From Sarcocystis neurona (lineage: Eukaryota > Apicomplexa > Conoidasida > Eucoccidiorida > Sarcocystidae), in assembly GCA_000727475.1 (NCBI GenBank), contig KL647301.1, positions 1,513,055 to 1,577,054 on the forward strand: DNA of 64,000 nucleotides, read 5' to 3'. Positions 35,544 through 45,631 of the stretch are shown piece after piece. Made by a program: the position numbers and the translations under genes. How positions within the stretch are numbered: the first letter of the stretch is position 1; every line of letters begins with the position of its first letter. The notes below the pieces were generated by a model. The model had not been told where the DNA came from, made no database searches, and saw only the letters and a list, made by a program, of their open reading frames with translations.

Positions 35544-36246
35544 TCCCTGGTATACACAGGAGAAGAATACTCACTAAAAAAATGGCACTAGCGTTCCCAT
35601 CTACAGCGGTGCCCCTTATTCTCGTCTAGCGAAGGCATCCATGCCACAACCTGCTGCTGCTGCTTCTTCTGCTAATGTTGCTGACTTCTGCCGCTGCAGG
35701 AGCTCTCCACTGTACGTACGCCTCAGAGTTAGAACATTAATATCCACCGCCTATACCACCTCCTCGTTTCCACAAAGAGACTGGGCCCACATCGCAGTCC
35801 TCCCCTGGACTATCGTCTCTGCAGAAACTGAGCAAAAGTCTTTCAGATTTGTGCGCGCAGACACACACTTGACGACGTTACCGCGTCCCACATACGCATG
35901 CAGTTGGACGTACCGGGTGTGTCAACACGCAAACACACACACACACAGATATTCTTCGAAAATAACTATGCGTCCCCCTTGCCTACGTGGGAAACTGCAT
36001 ACAAACATATATGTATATATATATGTATATGCTTGGGAAGCTACAAACAAGTACGTATCCCCCACGAGTCTCTGTGAAACTGCATATATATATATGCCTG
36101 GAACGATAGAAAGAAGTATGCGTCCCCCGTCCGTACGTATGAAAGAGGACATATATATTTTGTTTAGAAACATATACGCGTCCCCAGCACGTACGCATGA
36201 AGCAGGATATATACGTATATGTATGTGTGTCTGGGTTTTTGCCCAG

Positions 36247-37193
36247 CAGGACGTACTCTACGGCGGTCGCCTGCTGCTGGAGAAGTCCCTTCCTGCATGC
36301 GTCGAAGCTGCTGAACGCATTCACGCACGCAGAGGCGCGACTCTGCGGACAGCCAGAGCAGAGCAGCAGACAGCAAAAAAGTGCCGGCAACAGTGGCAGC
36401 GGAAAGATTGGCAGCAGACGCAGGGGAGAAAAGCAGCAACCGCGCACACGAGAAGACCGGGACTGCTGGAAGATTTGTTTAAAGCGGCAGCCACAGCAGC
36501 GGGGACTGCAGGAGCAGCACTTGAGAAGACCCACACCAGCAGTGGGACGGAAGAAGAGCAGTACCACGACAGACACGTAGAAAGAAGCCGCGCGGGGCAG
36601 CACACCCAGCAGCAGGACTGCATCAGCAGCAGGTGATTGGCAAATGAGTAGCGGCAGATGGTTGAAAACAGAGCAGCACAACAAGCTGGGGCCCAAGAGA
36701 GAGCAGGAGCAGCAACCGTAACTCTTCTTACTGAGTTCTGGCTGCGGCAGCAGCTGCCGAGAAGGTTGCTGCTGCTGCTGCTGCTGAGCAAATGCCCGAG
36801 CCACGTGAACACCGCCCATCGCCAGCAGCAGGAGCAAAATTCAAAAACAGCAGTTACGCATCGACAAGCGTCGTCTCTCTTTATTTATATCTACCTCTCT
36901 CTCTCTTTCTCTACATGTGTGTGTGTACGTACGTGGTCAACAACTGCTGCCTTTTCTGCAGCTTTGTTCCTCTGCGACGGTATTCGACGCATTTGCTACC
37001 GCGTGTTGCGCGGGTCTGCCGCGCGGCTCGCCGCAGTGACTCGTGCATCTTTGCTGCTGCAGGGTCTGCCGCTGCTGCTGCTGAAGGCCTCGTTACTCCT
37101 GCTGCTGCCGACGGCCGTCTTACTCCTGCTGCTGCCAAGGCGAGAAGTTTTTGTATGAACGCAGGCTACGGGGAGGACACTGCAGGACGCTAA
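36247..37193 (+). CDS. Two-exon Ala/Arg/Gln-rich gene, 5' exon unresolved
   Basis: Exon 36247-36632 follows the acceptor gtttttgcccag and reads QDVLYGGRLLLEKSLPACVE, then Arg/Gln/Ala-rich sequence to CAGCAG|gtgatt in phase 2. Exon 36962-37193 follows cttttctgcag and completes that codon (AG+C), continuing FVPLRRYSTHLLPRVARVCR and Ala-rich repeats to a TAA at 37191-37193. Phase agreement and the absence of stops support the joint. The intron is CTG-rich at 36766-36786, as in other plus-strand introns here. An upstream exon should exist; an ATG at 35641 begins an Ala-rich frame (MPQPAAAASSANVADF) that could be it. The product is not recognised. Confidence 0.55.
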
Positions 37194-37720
37194 CTCAACC
37201 GCCCACGTGCACCTGCTAGCGCACAGCTATGGGCGCATGCAGTTGCCCCACGTCACTGCATTCCATGTTCAAAAGAAATTTGACCTACCCTCACGTGTTC
37301 GATCTGCTCTGCTGCGCGGCAGAACTGAGTCTCCAGATGAAAAAAATTCCGTGAACAAAGGCGCAGGTAATACGCATGAGAATACTGATAAATATATGCA
37401 CGAGTGGATAGAAGTACAGCTACGCACATGTGTAGAAGAGACCCATACGTTTATGTGTGCATTTCTCAGGATGTACGTAGATACCCATCTATATAAACGT
37501 AGATGCACATATATATTAATATGAATATATGCATGTGCGTGGGTGTATTCTCTTGGATGAAGTGGAAATGGTGCTGCTTACCGATTGCGATGCTTCGATG
37601 TTATTACGCAGACATCGCAGGTACGCCACGCCTGCACGAAGCATATCAGAAGTGCATGCAACAGCAGCAGCAGCAGATAAAGGAGCAGCAGAGGCAGGAG
37701 CAGCAGGAGCGAAGATTTGA

Positions 37721-38599
37721 CGAACAGACGCAGCAGCAGGAAGTGCAGCACGCGCAGCAGATGCAGCAGTAGCAGCAGCAGATGCAGCAGGAGCAGGAGC
37801 AGATGCAGCAGGAGCAGGAGCAGATGCAGCAGGAGCAGGAGCAGCAGCAGACGCAGCAGCAGCAGACGCAGCAGCAGTAGAGGGGGACGTATGGCAGCTG
37901 CAGAGGCAGGAGAAGCGCCAGCAGCTGGGGGAATTCGAATACGTCAAGGACGGCTGCAGCAAAAGTAGGAGTGCGCGAAGGAGCAGCAGCAACTGGCGCA
38001 CGGCAGACGTAACAGCAGCGTGGCCCAGCCAGCAGCGACAGGACGCAGCAGCCAGAGGGACGCACACGAGCATGCGTAGCATCACGCATGCAGCGGCTGC
38101 AGCACAGCAGGCCGATGCAGCGGAGCAGTCAACGGAGCGACACCCGCAGCAGGTGCAGCAACGCTTCACTGCAGTGCCCCCGGCTTCGTAATTTCCCTTT
38201 CTCTCTTTTTCTTCGTTCTTCTTCTTTTCTTCTCGCTTTCCTCATCCGCTGTGTATCCTTTCCTCACCTGGGATCCGACACACGTTCTCCAGGTCAGCGG
38301 CCTGCGTGAAAATCTTCGTGTACATGTCGACCTGCGACGCATGCAGCCACACCGTTAACGCATGCAACCTGGTGGCACCGGCAGCAACCCTCAACACACA
38401 GACACGCACAGCAGCAGCAAAGACAGTAGCAGCAAAGCAGCGGCGAAAACAGCGACAGCAACGCAGCAGCTGCGGTAGCGACGCCAAGGGCATGCAAAGT
38501 TGTAGCACCTGTCATCCTCGCGTGTGCGGCGGTGCAGGAACAGCAGCAGCCACGGCTTCCAGCACGTCGCAGCAGCGGCAGCAGCGAAGACAAATGTGA
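37721..38599 (+). CDS. Ala/Gln-rich two-exon gene segment
   Basis: An open plus-strand frame from 37721 starts with an ADAAGAG repeat and becomes ordinary sequence (GDVWQLQRQEKRQQLGEFEY). It reaches GCTTC|gtaatt at 38187 in phase 2. A long pyrimidine tract leads to the acceptor cacgttctccag at 38292, and the exon from 38293 completes the codon. It reads SAACVKIFVYMSTCDACSHT and an Ala/Gln/Arg-rich tail to a stop at 38599. The donor is not a strong one. On the minus strand of the second exon a short segment, VDMYTKIFTQAADLENVCRI, bounded by gtcgcag and CCAG|gtgagg, is a real competitor. In another frame, poly-Gln with one in-frame TAG covers 37640-37880. Confidence 0.4.
37780..37842. repeat. 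21-bp tandem repeat (x3)
   Basis: Unit agatgcagcaggagcaggagc starts at 37780, 37801 and 37822. It reads QMQQEQE in one frame and ADAAGAG in another; degenerate CAG sequence continues to 37880. Confidence 0.9.
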
Positions 38600-39229
38600 T
38601 CGGCTGGACGACTCACGGCAGCATCAGCTGGCAGCTCAGCAGCAACCGCCGCTCGTCTGCACCAACAGCACTGGCCGACGTACGCGTTACATCAGCCAAG
38701 TCAGAGTCCGCAGCCGCAACACCAGCGTGCAAATATACGCTTGAATATACACGTATACATATATAAATATATATATATAGAGAGAGAGAGAGATTGCACA
38801 TACATTTACACTTGCGTGGTCGGACACCTAGATATACACAAATGGATCGCATTCCATATGTTTGCGTGCCCATATACCTACAGATGTAGAGGCACACATA
38901 CACAGAGCCGTTGCATACAGATACGCCCCAAATGCAACAACTGACCACGTGTCGTTACACCCTCACCAACCTATCCACCTGCATGTAGACCTACTTGTAT
39001 ATATATATATATATATGCGTATTCTCAAATATATACATATATATATATATGCACATATGCATATGTATTCTGAAATATATACATATATATATAGATATAC
39101 ATATATATATATGCGCATATGCATTTGTATTCTCATATATATATATATATATATGTATGGACATATGCGTCTACGTACATATATGAATGTATACACAGGT
39201 CACTGCTGCTGTCAGTGTAAGAGGTGATA

Positions 39230-39538
39230 ATGCAGCACCCCACGAGGCAACACTTCACGGACGACGGGACAGGGCCGGAAGGCAGCAGCAACAGAAGGAG
39301 AGTAAAGCCAGCAGTAGCAGTGCGACCCGACGACGGTCACAGCAGCCCCGCAGCGATGGCACGTCAGCCCTCGCAGCCGCAGCAGGGTCGACGAACAAAG
39401 CAGCGGTTGCTGACCGCAGCACTCTCTCTCTCCACGTCTGGCGAAAACAAAGACCAACCTCTCCCTGTTTCGTCCGACCGGCATCAGCAACAGCAGCAGC
39501 GTCCTGCGTACCTTCATTTCTCTGGCGTCGAGCGATAG
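39230..39538 (+). CDS. Candidate Gln/Arg-rich open frame
   Basis: The ATG at 39230 (MQHPTRQHFTDDGTGPEGSS) opens 102 codons of mixed sequence with a short poly-Gln near the end and a TAG at 39536-39538. Polarity of the CAG runs supports the plus strand. An overlapping frame ending at 39579 is similarly open, so the reading frame is not certain, and splicing to the CAG-rich segment that follows is possible. No domain is recognised. Confidence 0.35.
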   Translation: MQHPTRQHFTDDGTGPEGSSNRRRVKPAVAVRPDDGHSSPAAMARQPSQPQQGRRTKQRLLTAALSLSTSGENKDQPLPVSSDRHQQQQQRPAYLHFSGVER

Positions 39539-39575
39539 CACATCTTCCATATCGGGCTGCGCAGAAACCCCGACC

Positions 39576-40217
39576 GTGACAGCAGAGAAGACAGATGCGG
39601 CGGCAGATCAGGAGGGGCAGCATGCGGGGCGCGGTACTGTTTTACAGCAGCAGCAGTGCAACGTCCCACACGGCGGCAGCAGCAGCAGCAACAGGGAGCC
39701 CAGCAGCAAAACAGGAGCAGCAGCAGCACCAGCAAAACAGGAGCCGCAGCAGCAGAGAAGCAGCACAGGCAGCAGCCGCGGAACCCTTGGCTGTGGGGCC
39801 TCGCAGCAGCGGCCGCAGCAGCAGTGGCAACAGACGTTCCCCGAGAAGCAGCAGCAGCAAACAGGTGAGCGGCAGCAGCAACAGCAACGGCCGAATGGAA
39901 ACGTGCCACAGAGATTACTACGGGTGCACGCGTTATCACTCCGGAACGTTCGAGCAGCAACAACGCCGAAGCTTCACTTTAGCTACATGCTTCTGTTTTT
40001 AAGGAAAGATACGCTGCTGCTACTCTGCTGGCCTGGTGGTCTGCATGCGCCATGGTGTCTATGTGAATTGAGGTACGTCTGCTTCTACTCTTCCTCGGTT
40101 GCCGCCGGTGTTGCTCTTGCTGATGCTCGCGCTGTTGCTTTTCTTCCTGTGTTTGCTGCTGCTGTTGCTGCTTTTCTTCTTGTAGTTGCTGCTGCAGTTG
40201 CTCGGATGATTCATTAG
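39576..40217 (+). CDS. Candidate Gln/Ala/Ser-rich segment
   Basis: A plus-strand frame rich in QQQ, SSS and AAA leads into ordinary sequence, RPNGNVPQRLLRVHALSLRN, and then a CTG-rich hydrophobic stretch to 40217. The first codon is GTG, so the true start lies in an upstream exon. The hydrophobic tail after about 39990 has the CTG character of introns in this window, so the exon probably ends near there. The product is not recognised. Confidence 0.3.
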   Translation: MTAEKTDAAADQEGQHAGRGTVLQQQQCNVPHGGSSSSNREPSSKTGAAAAPAKQEPQQQRSSTGSSRGTLGCGASQQRPQQQWQQTFPEKQQQQTGERQQQQQRPNGNVPQRLLRVHALSLRNVRAATTPKLHFSYMLLFLRKDTLLLLCWPGGLHAPWCLCELRYVCFYSSSVAAGVALADARAVAFLPVFAAAVAAFLLVVAAAVARMIH

Positions 40218-40361
40218 CTGCTCCTGTCGATCCCCTTTTCGCGCAGTTTTATTGTTGCCGACTGCCGTGCTGCCCGCCGCGGTTCTCTGCTGCTAGTGGA
40301 TGCAGCGCGTTCTGCTGCTGCTAGCACTCCTCTTCCTGCTCTTGTGTTGCTGCAGTTATCA

Positions 40362-41318
40362 ATGGTACGGCTACGGTCGAAGCTGCTGTTGCTGCTGCTT
40401 CTGTGCTGCTGTTGCTGCTGCTCCTGTGCCGCTGGTGCTGCTCTTGCTGTTGGCGCTTCGGCTGGTGTTGCAGCAGCAGTGGGCGCAGACACGTACTTTG
40501 CCGTGGACAAGATCTTGCCAGAGAATTCTCTCAGTGTCGGTAAGCCGCGGCTGATTTATAGACAGCCCCACAAAGTTGTGACGCTGCAGCAGTTCGTGAA
40601 GTCCCAAATTCCGCTGCATCAACAGAAACCGCAACAGGAGGGCCAGGTGTACGTACAGTGCGGCAGGAGCACCGCTGAACAGTTCACACGGCGTGACACG
40701 TCAGCACCACCGCCGGCAGCAGCGCCATCGGGTGTCCGTACACCAAAAACGCAGTTGCCACAACCCCCACAGCGTCCACACGGACTGGGACGCCAACCGC
40801 ATCACCGGGTGTACGTACACCAGACCGTCTGCAGCACGAGAGACGACCGACGCGCGTCTTCCGGCAACCTCGCAGCCCCACCGGAAGCGTCACAGGGCGC
40901 GAGTACACAAGACGTCAGCAGCAGCTGCAGCAGTCTTGGGTACACACACGCAGAAAACCGCAAAATCTTTACAGCTAGCAACCTGTGGTGGACGTACACC
41001 GCAAAGACACGACGTCGCAGTGACACGGGGTGTACGTACACCGCCCAGGCAGCAGCAGCACCCCCCACAACCCAGCAGAGCACACAAGTGGGTCCGCTCT
41101 TTGCGCAGCAGGCGCACGCAGATGCTGATACTCCTGCAGTGCAGCAGACAGCACCAAGCCGCGTCTTCAAACTCCGCGCCTTCCACGTGTGTCCTGAGCA
41201 GGCGAGAATCGACCTTCAGCAGCACGTCGAGACAGCAGCCACAACAGCAGCTATCTATTTCCCGCATGCAGTAGACTGCACATGCACAGACACATGTATG
41301 TGCACGTTGCCCTCGTAA
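40362..41318 (+). CDS. Predicted secreted protein
   Basis: The ATG at 40362 gives MVRLRSKLLLLLLLCCCCCC, a strong signal peptide or anchor, followed by small residues and then an ordinary segment, DKILPENSLSVGKPRLIYRQ. The frame stays open to a TAA at 41316-41318. Two readings are possible. It may be a single exon of 318 codons. Or an intron may begin at GGCCAG|gtgtacgtacag (40646), since the following 500 bp are Pro/Thr/Gln-rich and contain four imperfect copies of the GTGTACGTACAC palindrome. A helical stretch (RVFKLRAFHVCPEQARIDLQ) near 41160-41215 would then be a further exon. The CTG run that encodes the leader is unusual for an exon here. Export from the cytoplasm is predicted; no family is recognised. 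Confidence 0.5.
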   Translation: MVRLRSKLLLLLLLCCCCCCSCAAGAALAVGASAGVAAAVGADTYFAVDKILPENSLSVGKPRLIYRQPHKVVTLQQFVKSQIPLHQQKPQQEGQVYVQCGRSTAEQFTRRDTSAPPPAAAPSGVRTPKTQLPQPPQRPHGLGRQPHHRVYVHQTVCSTRDDRRASSGNLAAPPEASQGASTQDVSSSCSSLGYTHAENRKIFTASNLWWTYTAKTRRRSDTGCTYTAQAAAAPPTTQQSTQVGPLFAQQAHADADTPAVQQTAPSRVFKLRAFHVCPEQARIDLQQHVETAATTAAIYFPHAVDCTCTDTCMCTLPS

Positions 41319-41890
41319 ATGCACGTGGAATTTTGCATGCGCACGCATCCCCGAAAGTCGTGTTCTTCTGAGGACCGGATGACGATGACGCAGAGGAGGA
41401 GACGAAAACGTGGAAGGCGCAACGGCAGAAGGAGAAGGACAAGTCGAAGGAGAGAACTTGCTGAGGAAGAACAGGAAGCGGACGGCTAGAAGGACCCTGC
41501 GATAGAAGGTGAAGGGAAGTGCCGGGAACGATGGGACGGCACGGACGGAAATGCGGGTGGGCAAAAGGAGCGCGGGAAGACGGGAAACGGGCAACGCAGG
41601 GGAGGATGACGGACGAAGACCGGGAAAATGGGAGGGGAAAAGGAGAAGAAGAGGCACAGACACGCAGTCGTCCCGAGCAGAGGACAGATGAAAGCGGTGC
41701 TTTTTCGACTGGGCAACCCGTATATAAACGACGACAGCGAGACGCACGATACGTCAAGAGGCGTTTATACGTATACACATATATACACATATATACGTGT
41801 GAATACCTACTACGTAGATGTAGAGGTGAAAATAGAGGCAAGGAGACGGTGGCGTAGCTGGTAAGCACCGAGCAGCAGCAGCAGCAGTAC

Positions 41891-42175
41891 ATGCGTGTCG
41901 TAGTGAAGGAAGAGGAGCCGCAGCAGCTGTGGCGCGGAGGGTCCGTGGGCGCTGCAGGGAGACAGATGCAGCAGAGCCCCACGGCAGACGTCGCAGCCGC
42001 CGCACAGCAGGAGGCCCAGCAGCAGCAGAGTGCACCAGCAGTACGTGGCGGGGATAGCAGTGCACGGCTGACAGGCGCAGAAGCGGAGACCAGCAGCAGC
42101 AGCAGTAGGACGACACACCGCAGCGGCAACAGCAGCAACTGGGTTTTACAGCGGCAGAGAGCTGCAGCAGACTAG
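41891..42175 (+). CDS. Candidate Gln/Ala-rich open frame
   Basis: The ATG at 41891 (MRVVVKEEEPQQLWRGGSVG) opens 94 codons with poly-Gln and poly-Ser stretches and a stop at 42175. Sense-strand CAG runs agree with plus-strand coding. A neighbouring frame stays open downstream and could represent a further exon or a frame change across the repeats. It lies tail-to-tail with the minus-strand coiled-coil exon at 42.5 kb. No domain is recognised. Confidence 0.35.
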   Translation: MRVVVKEEEPQQLWRGGSVGAAGRQMQQSPTADVAAAAQQEAQQQQSAPAVRGGDSSARLTGAEAETSSSSSRTTHRSGNSSNWVLQRQRAAAD

Positions 42176-42492
42176 AGTGCGAGAGCAGCAGCACGCGGCA
42201 GCCATCAGCGTCACCCAGCACTAGCACTGGACAGGCGGAGGAGCAGGAGTAGCAGCACCGGCAGCAGCAGCTGCTGCAGACGCAGCAGACTCCGAGGGCA
42301 GAGAGCCTTAGCAGCAGCACAAGAAAAGGCAGCAGCAGGCCCAGCACCAGGTCGACGGAGCGAGGCACAGAGAGCAGCAGCAGCAACAGTTCCGTCCTAC
42401 AGCAGCAGGGCGACGAGCAGCTGCAGCACGAGCAGCAGGAACACCTGACACAGGAGGAAGAGCAACAAAGCAAAGATAAGCAGCCCTGGCAC

Positions 42493-43055
42493 GTGTGTGT
42501 TGAGAAGCAGCAGCATCAGTGGCAAGCGTCATAGCTAGTGTGGCGCCTACATCCCGCAGAAGTTTGCGTTGCATCCACCAGTTCTTCAAGTCATTCTCGA
42601 TTGTCTGCAGCTCTGCCTGCAAACTGGCCGCTCTCTCCTGCCGTGCAGACAGTCGCTCCAGAGGCGCATCACAGCTCCCCGTCGCGATTGCTGCTGCAGG
42701 AGGCGCAGGCAAGCCCCCCGCCACCTCCTCTGCGTTGCCGCTTCCGTGCGCCATTCCTGCTGCGGCTGCTGCTGCTTTCGCTGCTTCGAATGCTGCTGTT
42801 GCTGCGAGTTTCTGCTGGAGGTGCCCCTGCTGCGAGGGCCTCAGCTGCTGTGAAGTGGGGATGTGCCTCTGCGGATGTTGCTGCTGTTGGTATCGATGCT
42901 GCTGCTGTTGGTATCTCTGCTGCTGCTGCTGGTGTTTCTGCTGCTGCTGGTAGTGAAACGGCTTCTTCTTCGCTTCTGCCGCTGCCCCTGCCGGCGGTGC
43001 GGCTGCAGCTACTCTTCGATGTGCGTCTGTTTTGCTGTTGTCGCTGTTAGTGACA
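42493..43055 (-). CDS. Gln-rich coiled-coil exon
   Basis: After the acceptor cacctccgcag (43056-43057) the minus strand reads about 60 residues of Ala/Lys sequence, then Gln-rich repeats with the motif QQQQHRYQQQQ. Next come Ala-rich sequence and a strongly helical, clearly coding segment (RQERAASLQAELQTIENDLK, then NWWMQRKLLRDVG). A donor CACAC|gtgcca ends it at 42493; beyond that the frame turns Cys/CTG-rich, like intron. The Gln tracts lie on the sense strand, as expected of an exon. The coiled coil suggests a structural or complex-forming role. Other exons were not placed with confidence. The product is not recognised. Confidence 0.55.
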
Positions 43056-44332
43056 CTGCGGAGGTGACTGCTGCTGCTGCCCTAGTATGGCTGCTGCTGC
43101 CGCTGCCGCTCCTGCTGCATAGCACTGCTGGCTGTGTCTGCTGCTGCGGGACTGCCTCTGGTGCTGGTTTTGTCGCTCACACTGTCCCTCCTCCTAGTGC
43201 CGCTGCTGCCGCCGCGGCTCTGTCCCTTCTGCTGCTGCTCGGCTTCGCCTGCTCCTACCGCAGGTCCTGCGCTTCTCGCGGCAGCGGCCGCCGCTGCTCT
43301 TCGTGCTACGGGTTTCCACGTCGATAATCAATGTGCCCCTAACGCAGGCCCGGGGCAGAAGCACCGGCACGTCTTTTCCACTCGCAGCAGCTGCGGCAAG
43401 CAGCGCTGGAGATCCAGCTGCAGTCCAGGAGGCTGGGAGCAGCAGCAGGAAAAGCAGCAGCAGGAAAACCAGCAGCAGCCACCTGCACCTGTAGCGGCTG
43501 AAGATAGCAGCAGCAGCACCAGCACAGCTACTGATTCACAGGTGTGTGTGTTCTGCGGTACGAAGAGCCGAGAGACTGGGGACGACCTTTTTCGCTGCTG
43601 CTTCTGCTGCGTCGTGTGGAACCGCGGTGGCAGGGAAAAGGACGATGTAACTACAACGGCAAGGCAGAAGGGAAAAGGAAAGACAACGGACGGCAGAGCA
43701 GTTGCAGGACAACTGCAGTGGCAGCTTGTTGGCGTCCGCAGCAGTCGACACTTTCTTGGAGACTGCGCATGCACCGCGAGGCAGCAGCGGCAACGCTCAT
43801 CCGCAGAAGCCCCGTCCGAAGCACGCACGGGAGCAGTGCCAGCATCAGGGAGGCCCAGCAGCACGCCCACCCGCACTCGAACTCGCGTCTCCGGGGGGGC
43901 GTAGCAGCAGCCCACCAGCAGCAACGGCAACGCGAAGCAGCGCGGACGACAGGCCGAGGACTATTGGAGAGTGCAGCAGGGCCGGGAACGCAGCAGCGCC
44001 GGACAGTCGTCGCGGCAGCAGGAGCAGCAGGACAGCTGCTACACATGTGCCACAGCGCCACCAGCAGCACAGCAGCAGATTAGCAGCAGCACAGCAGCAG
44101 CACAGCAGCAGCACGCCGGCAGCACAGCAGCAGCATACCAGCAGCACAGCAGCAGCCCAGCAGCAGCGCAGCACAGCAGCAGCGGAGCACAGCAGCGGCA
44201 CAGCAGTGTAGCACAACGCCAGCAGCAAGCAGCGGCAAGCAGCCGCAGCACCAGCAGAGCAGATGCAGCAGCACACACAGCAACGTTGAGTGGCTGCTGC
44301 CGCGGCAAGTGCCAGTACGGCGTCACGGGAAT
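43056..44332. other. CTG- then CAG-rich low-complexity stretch
   Basis: The first 250 bp are CTG-rich and from 43430, especially 43900-44280, CAG-rich on the plus strand. A plus-strand frame at about 43330-43904 is open and Arg/Ser/Ala-rich, but the same stretch would be a CTG-type intron if minus-strand genes continue through it. No choice can be made. The run at 44050-44215 consists of CAGCAGCA with irregular interruptions. Confidence 0.4.
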
Positions 44333-45318
44333 TCAACGCCGAAGGTAGTCAAGGAGCGTTTTCTGCGCAACCGCGTTTTTGCGTAGCAGGGTGTGATACC
44401 GATTCTTCCGTTGACGCTGCTGCTGCTCGTGCTGCTGCCCTTTGTGAGTCGTTGCCGCTGCGCCTTTCAGAACAAGTAGGTTGGCGCTCGTGTGTTGCAT
44501 GCGCGGCAGTCCGGAAGTCCAGCAGCAGGAAAACGGATAGGAGGAGCCAGTGGAAAAGCAGGATGAAGTGCCGCAGCAGTAGCGAGCTTCTCTTCCACAA
44601 GCACGGCCAAGAGGAGTCTTGCCTTGCTGTACAAAGAGAAGTCTAAAGTGCAGCAGCACGCGTTTTCGTTCTGTGCGCGGCTTCCTCGGCCACCGCAGCT
44701 GCTGCCGCTCCTCCCGTGTACCAGGGGGAGTCGCTGCTTCTTCGCTGCTCTTCAAAAGCGTCTTCGTGTGGACAGCACCTGCTGTCGCTACTGTAATGCT
44801 GCTGCTGCGCCCGGAGCTCCTCCTGTGGCTGCCGTCGCTGGGTTACTGCTGCTGGCCAGCCGCGCGGCCCCACTCCTCGCGGCGGCGTGTTGTCTCGTAC
44901 TGCTCCTGCTTCTGCCGTCTGTAGAACAGCAGCAGACGCGTCTCCGTCTCCTCCTTCTGCGTCTGAGCGTCTGTATCTGGTAAATAGCAGCAGCAGCAGG
45001 CAACAGCAGGCCTGCCAGCAACAGCAGCAGCAGAAAGCACACCAGCAGCACGGCAGCACCGGCTAGTACCAGAGGGCTCCTCAGTGCCCTTCTGGTGTAC
45101 GTACACTCGAACGGAGCGCCCGTTGCCATTTGCGAGACATAGTACTTAAGATACGTGCCGCCACAGGTTGCGTACTTAGGGCCGCCCCCCCTAGTTCCCG
45201 CTGCCGCTGCGGGTGCTGTTGCTCCGGCTGCTGTTGCTGCTTCTACACACCGTCGGTGCTCTCTGCAGCCGCTTCCGCTGTGACTCGCCCAAACTGCCTC
45301 ACCAACGCGTGACAGCAA
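44333..45318 (-). CDS. Three-exon Gln/Ala-rich gene, head-to-head with SRP68
   Basis: The upstream frame (open from 45318) ends in GGTYLKYYVSQMATGAPF at 45107, directly at GA|gtgtacgtacacc. A CTG-rich intron ends ctatttaccag, and exon 44976-44722 completes the codon in phase. It reads YRRSDAEGGDGDASAAVLQT, then Arg/Gln-rich sequence, to CTG|gtacac in phase 2. Exon 44486-44333 completes that codon after cacacgag, and ends RKNRYHTLLRKNAVAQKTLL...RR stop. Both joints agree in phase, and no stop intervenes. If the first intron is not removed, the frame instead encodes one long Leu-rich hydrophobic segment followed by nine Arg. The true start was not fixed. The product is not recognised. It is divergent from SRP68, with roughly 300 bp between. 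Confidence 0.45.
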
Positions 45319-45631
45319 ATCTGTCTCTTCAACGCAGTAGCAAAAGTCCGTGCAGCTGCCTCAGCAGCAGCGCGGCGTGTTACATTGACGAAGGGAAGGA
45401 GAGAAGTTCTTCTCTCTTCCGCCGCTGTTACCTCGCGGCAGCGTCTACCGCTGTTGCTTTTCTCCTCACAGGAGAGTCTCTGTGCTGCCGTTGCTCTGGT
45501 CGCTGGACGCGCAGCAGCAGTAGCAGCGCGTGCCGGGCCTTCTGCGTGCTGCAGCGAGCACCACGTCTTTTGCTGCAGCAGCAGCTGCCTTCTCGGTCTC
45601 GAATTGCCGCCTCCCGCGCGCACCCCACACA

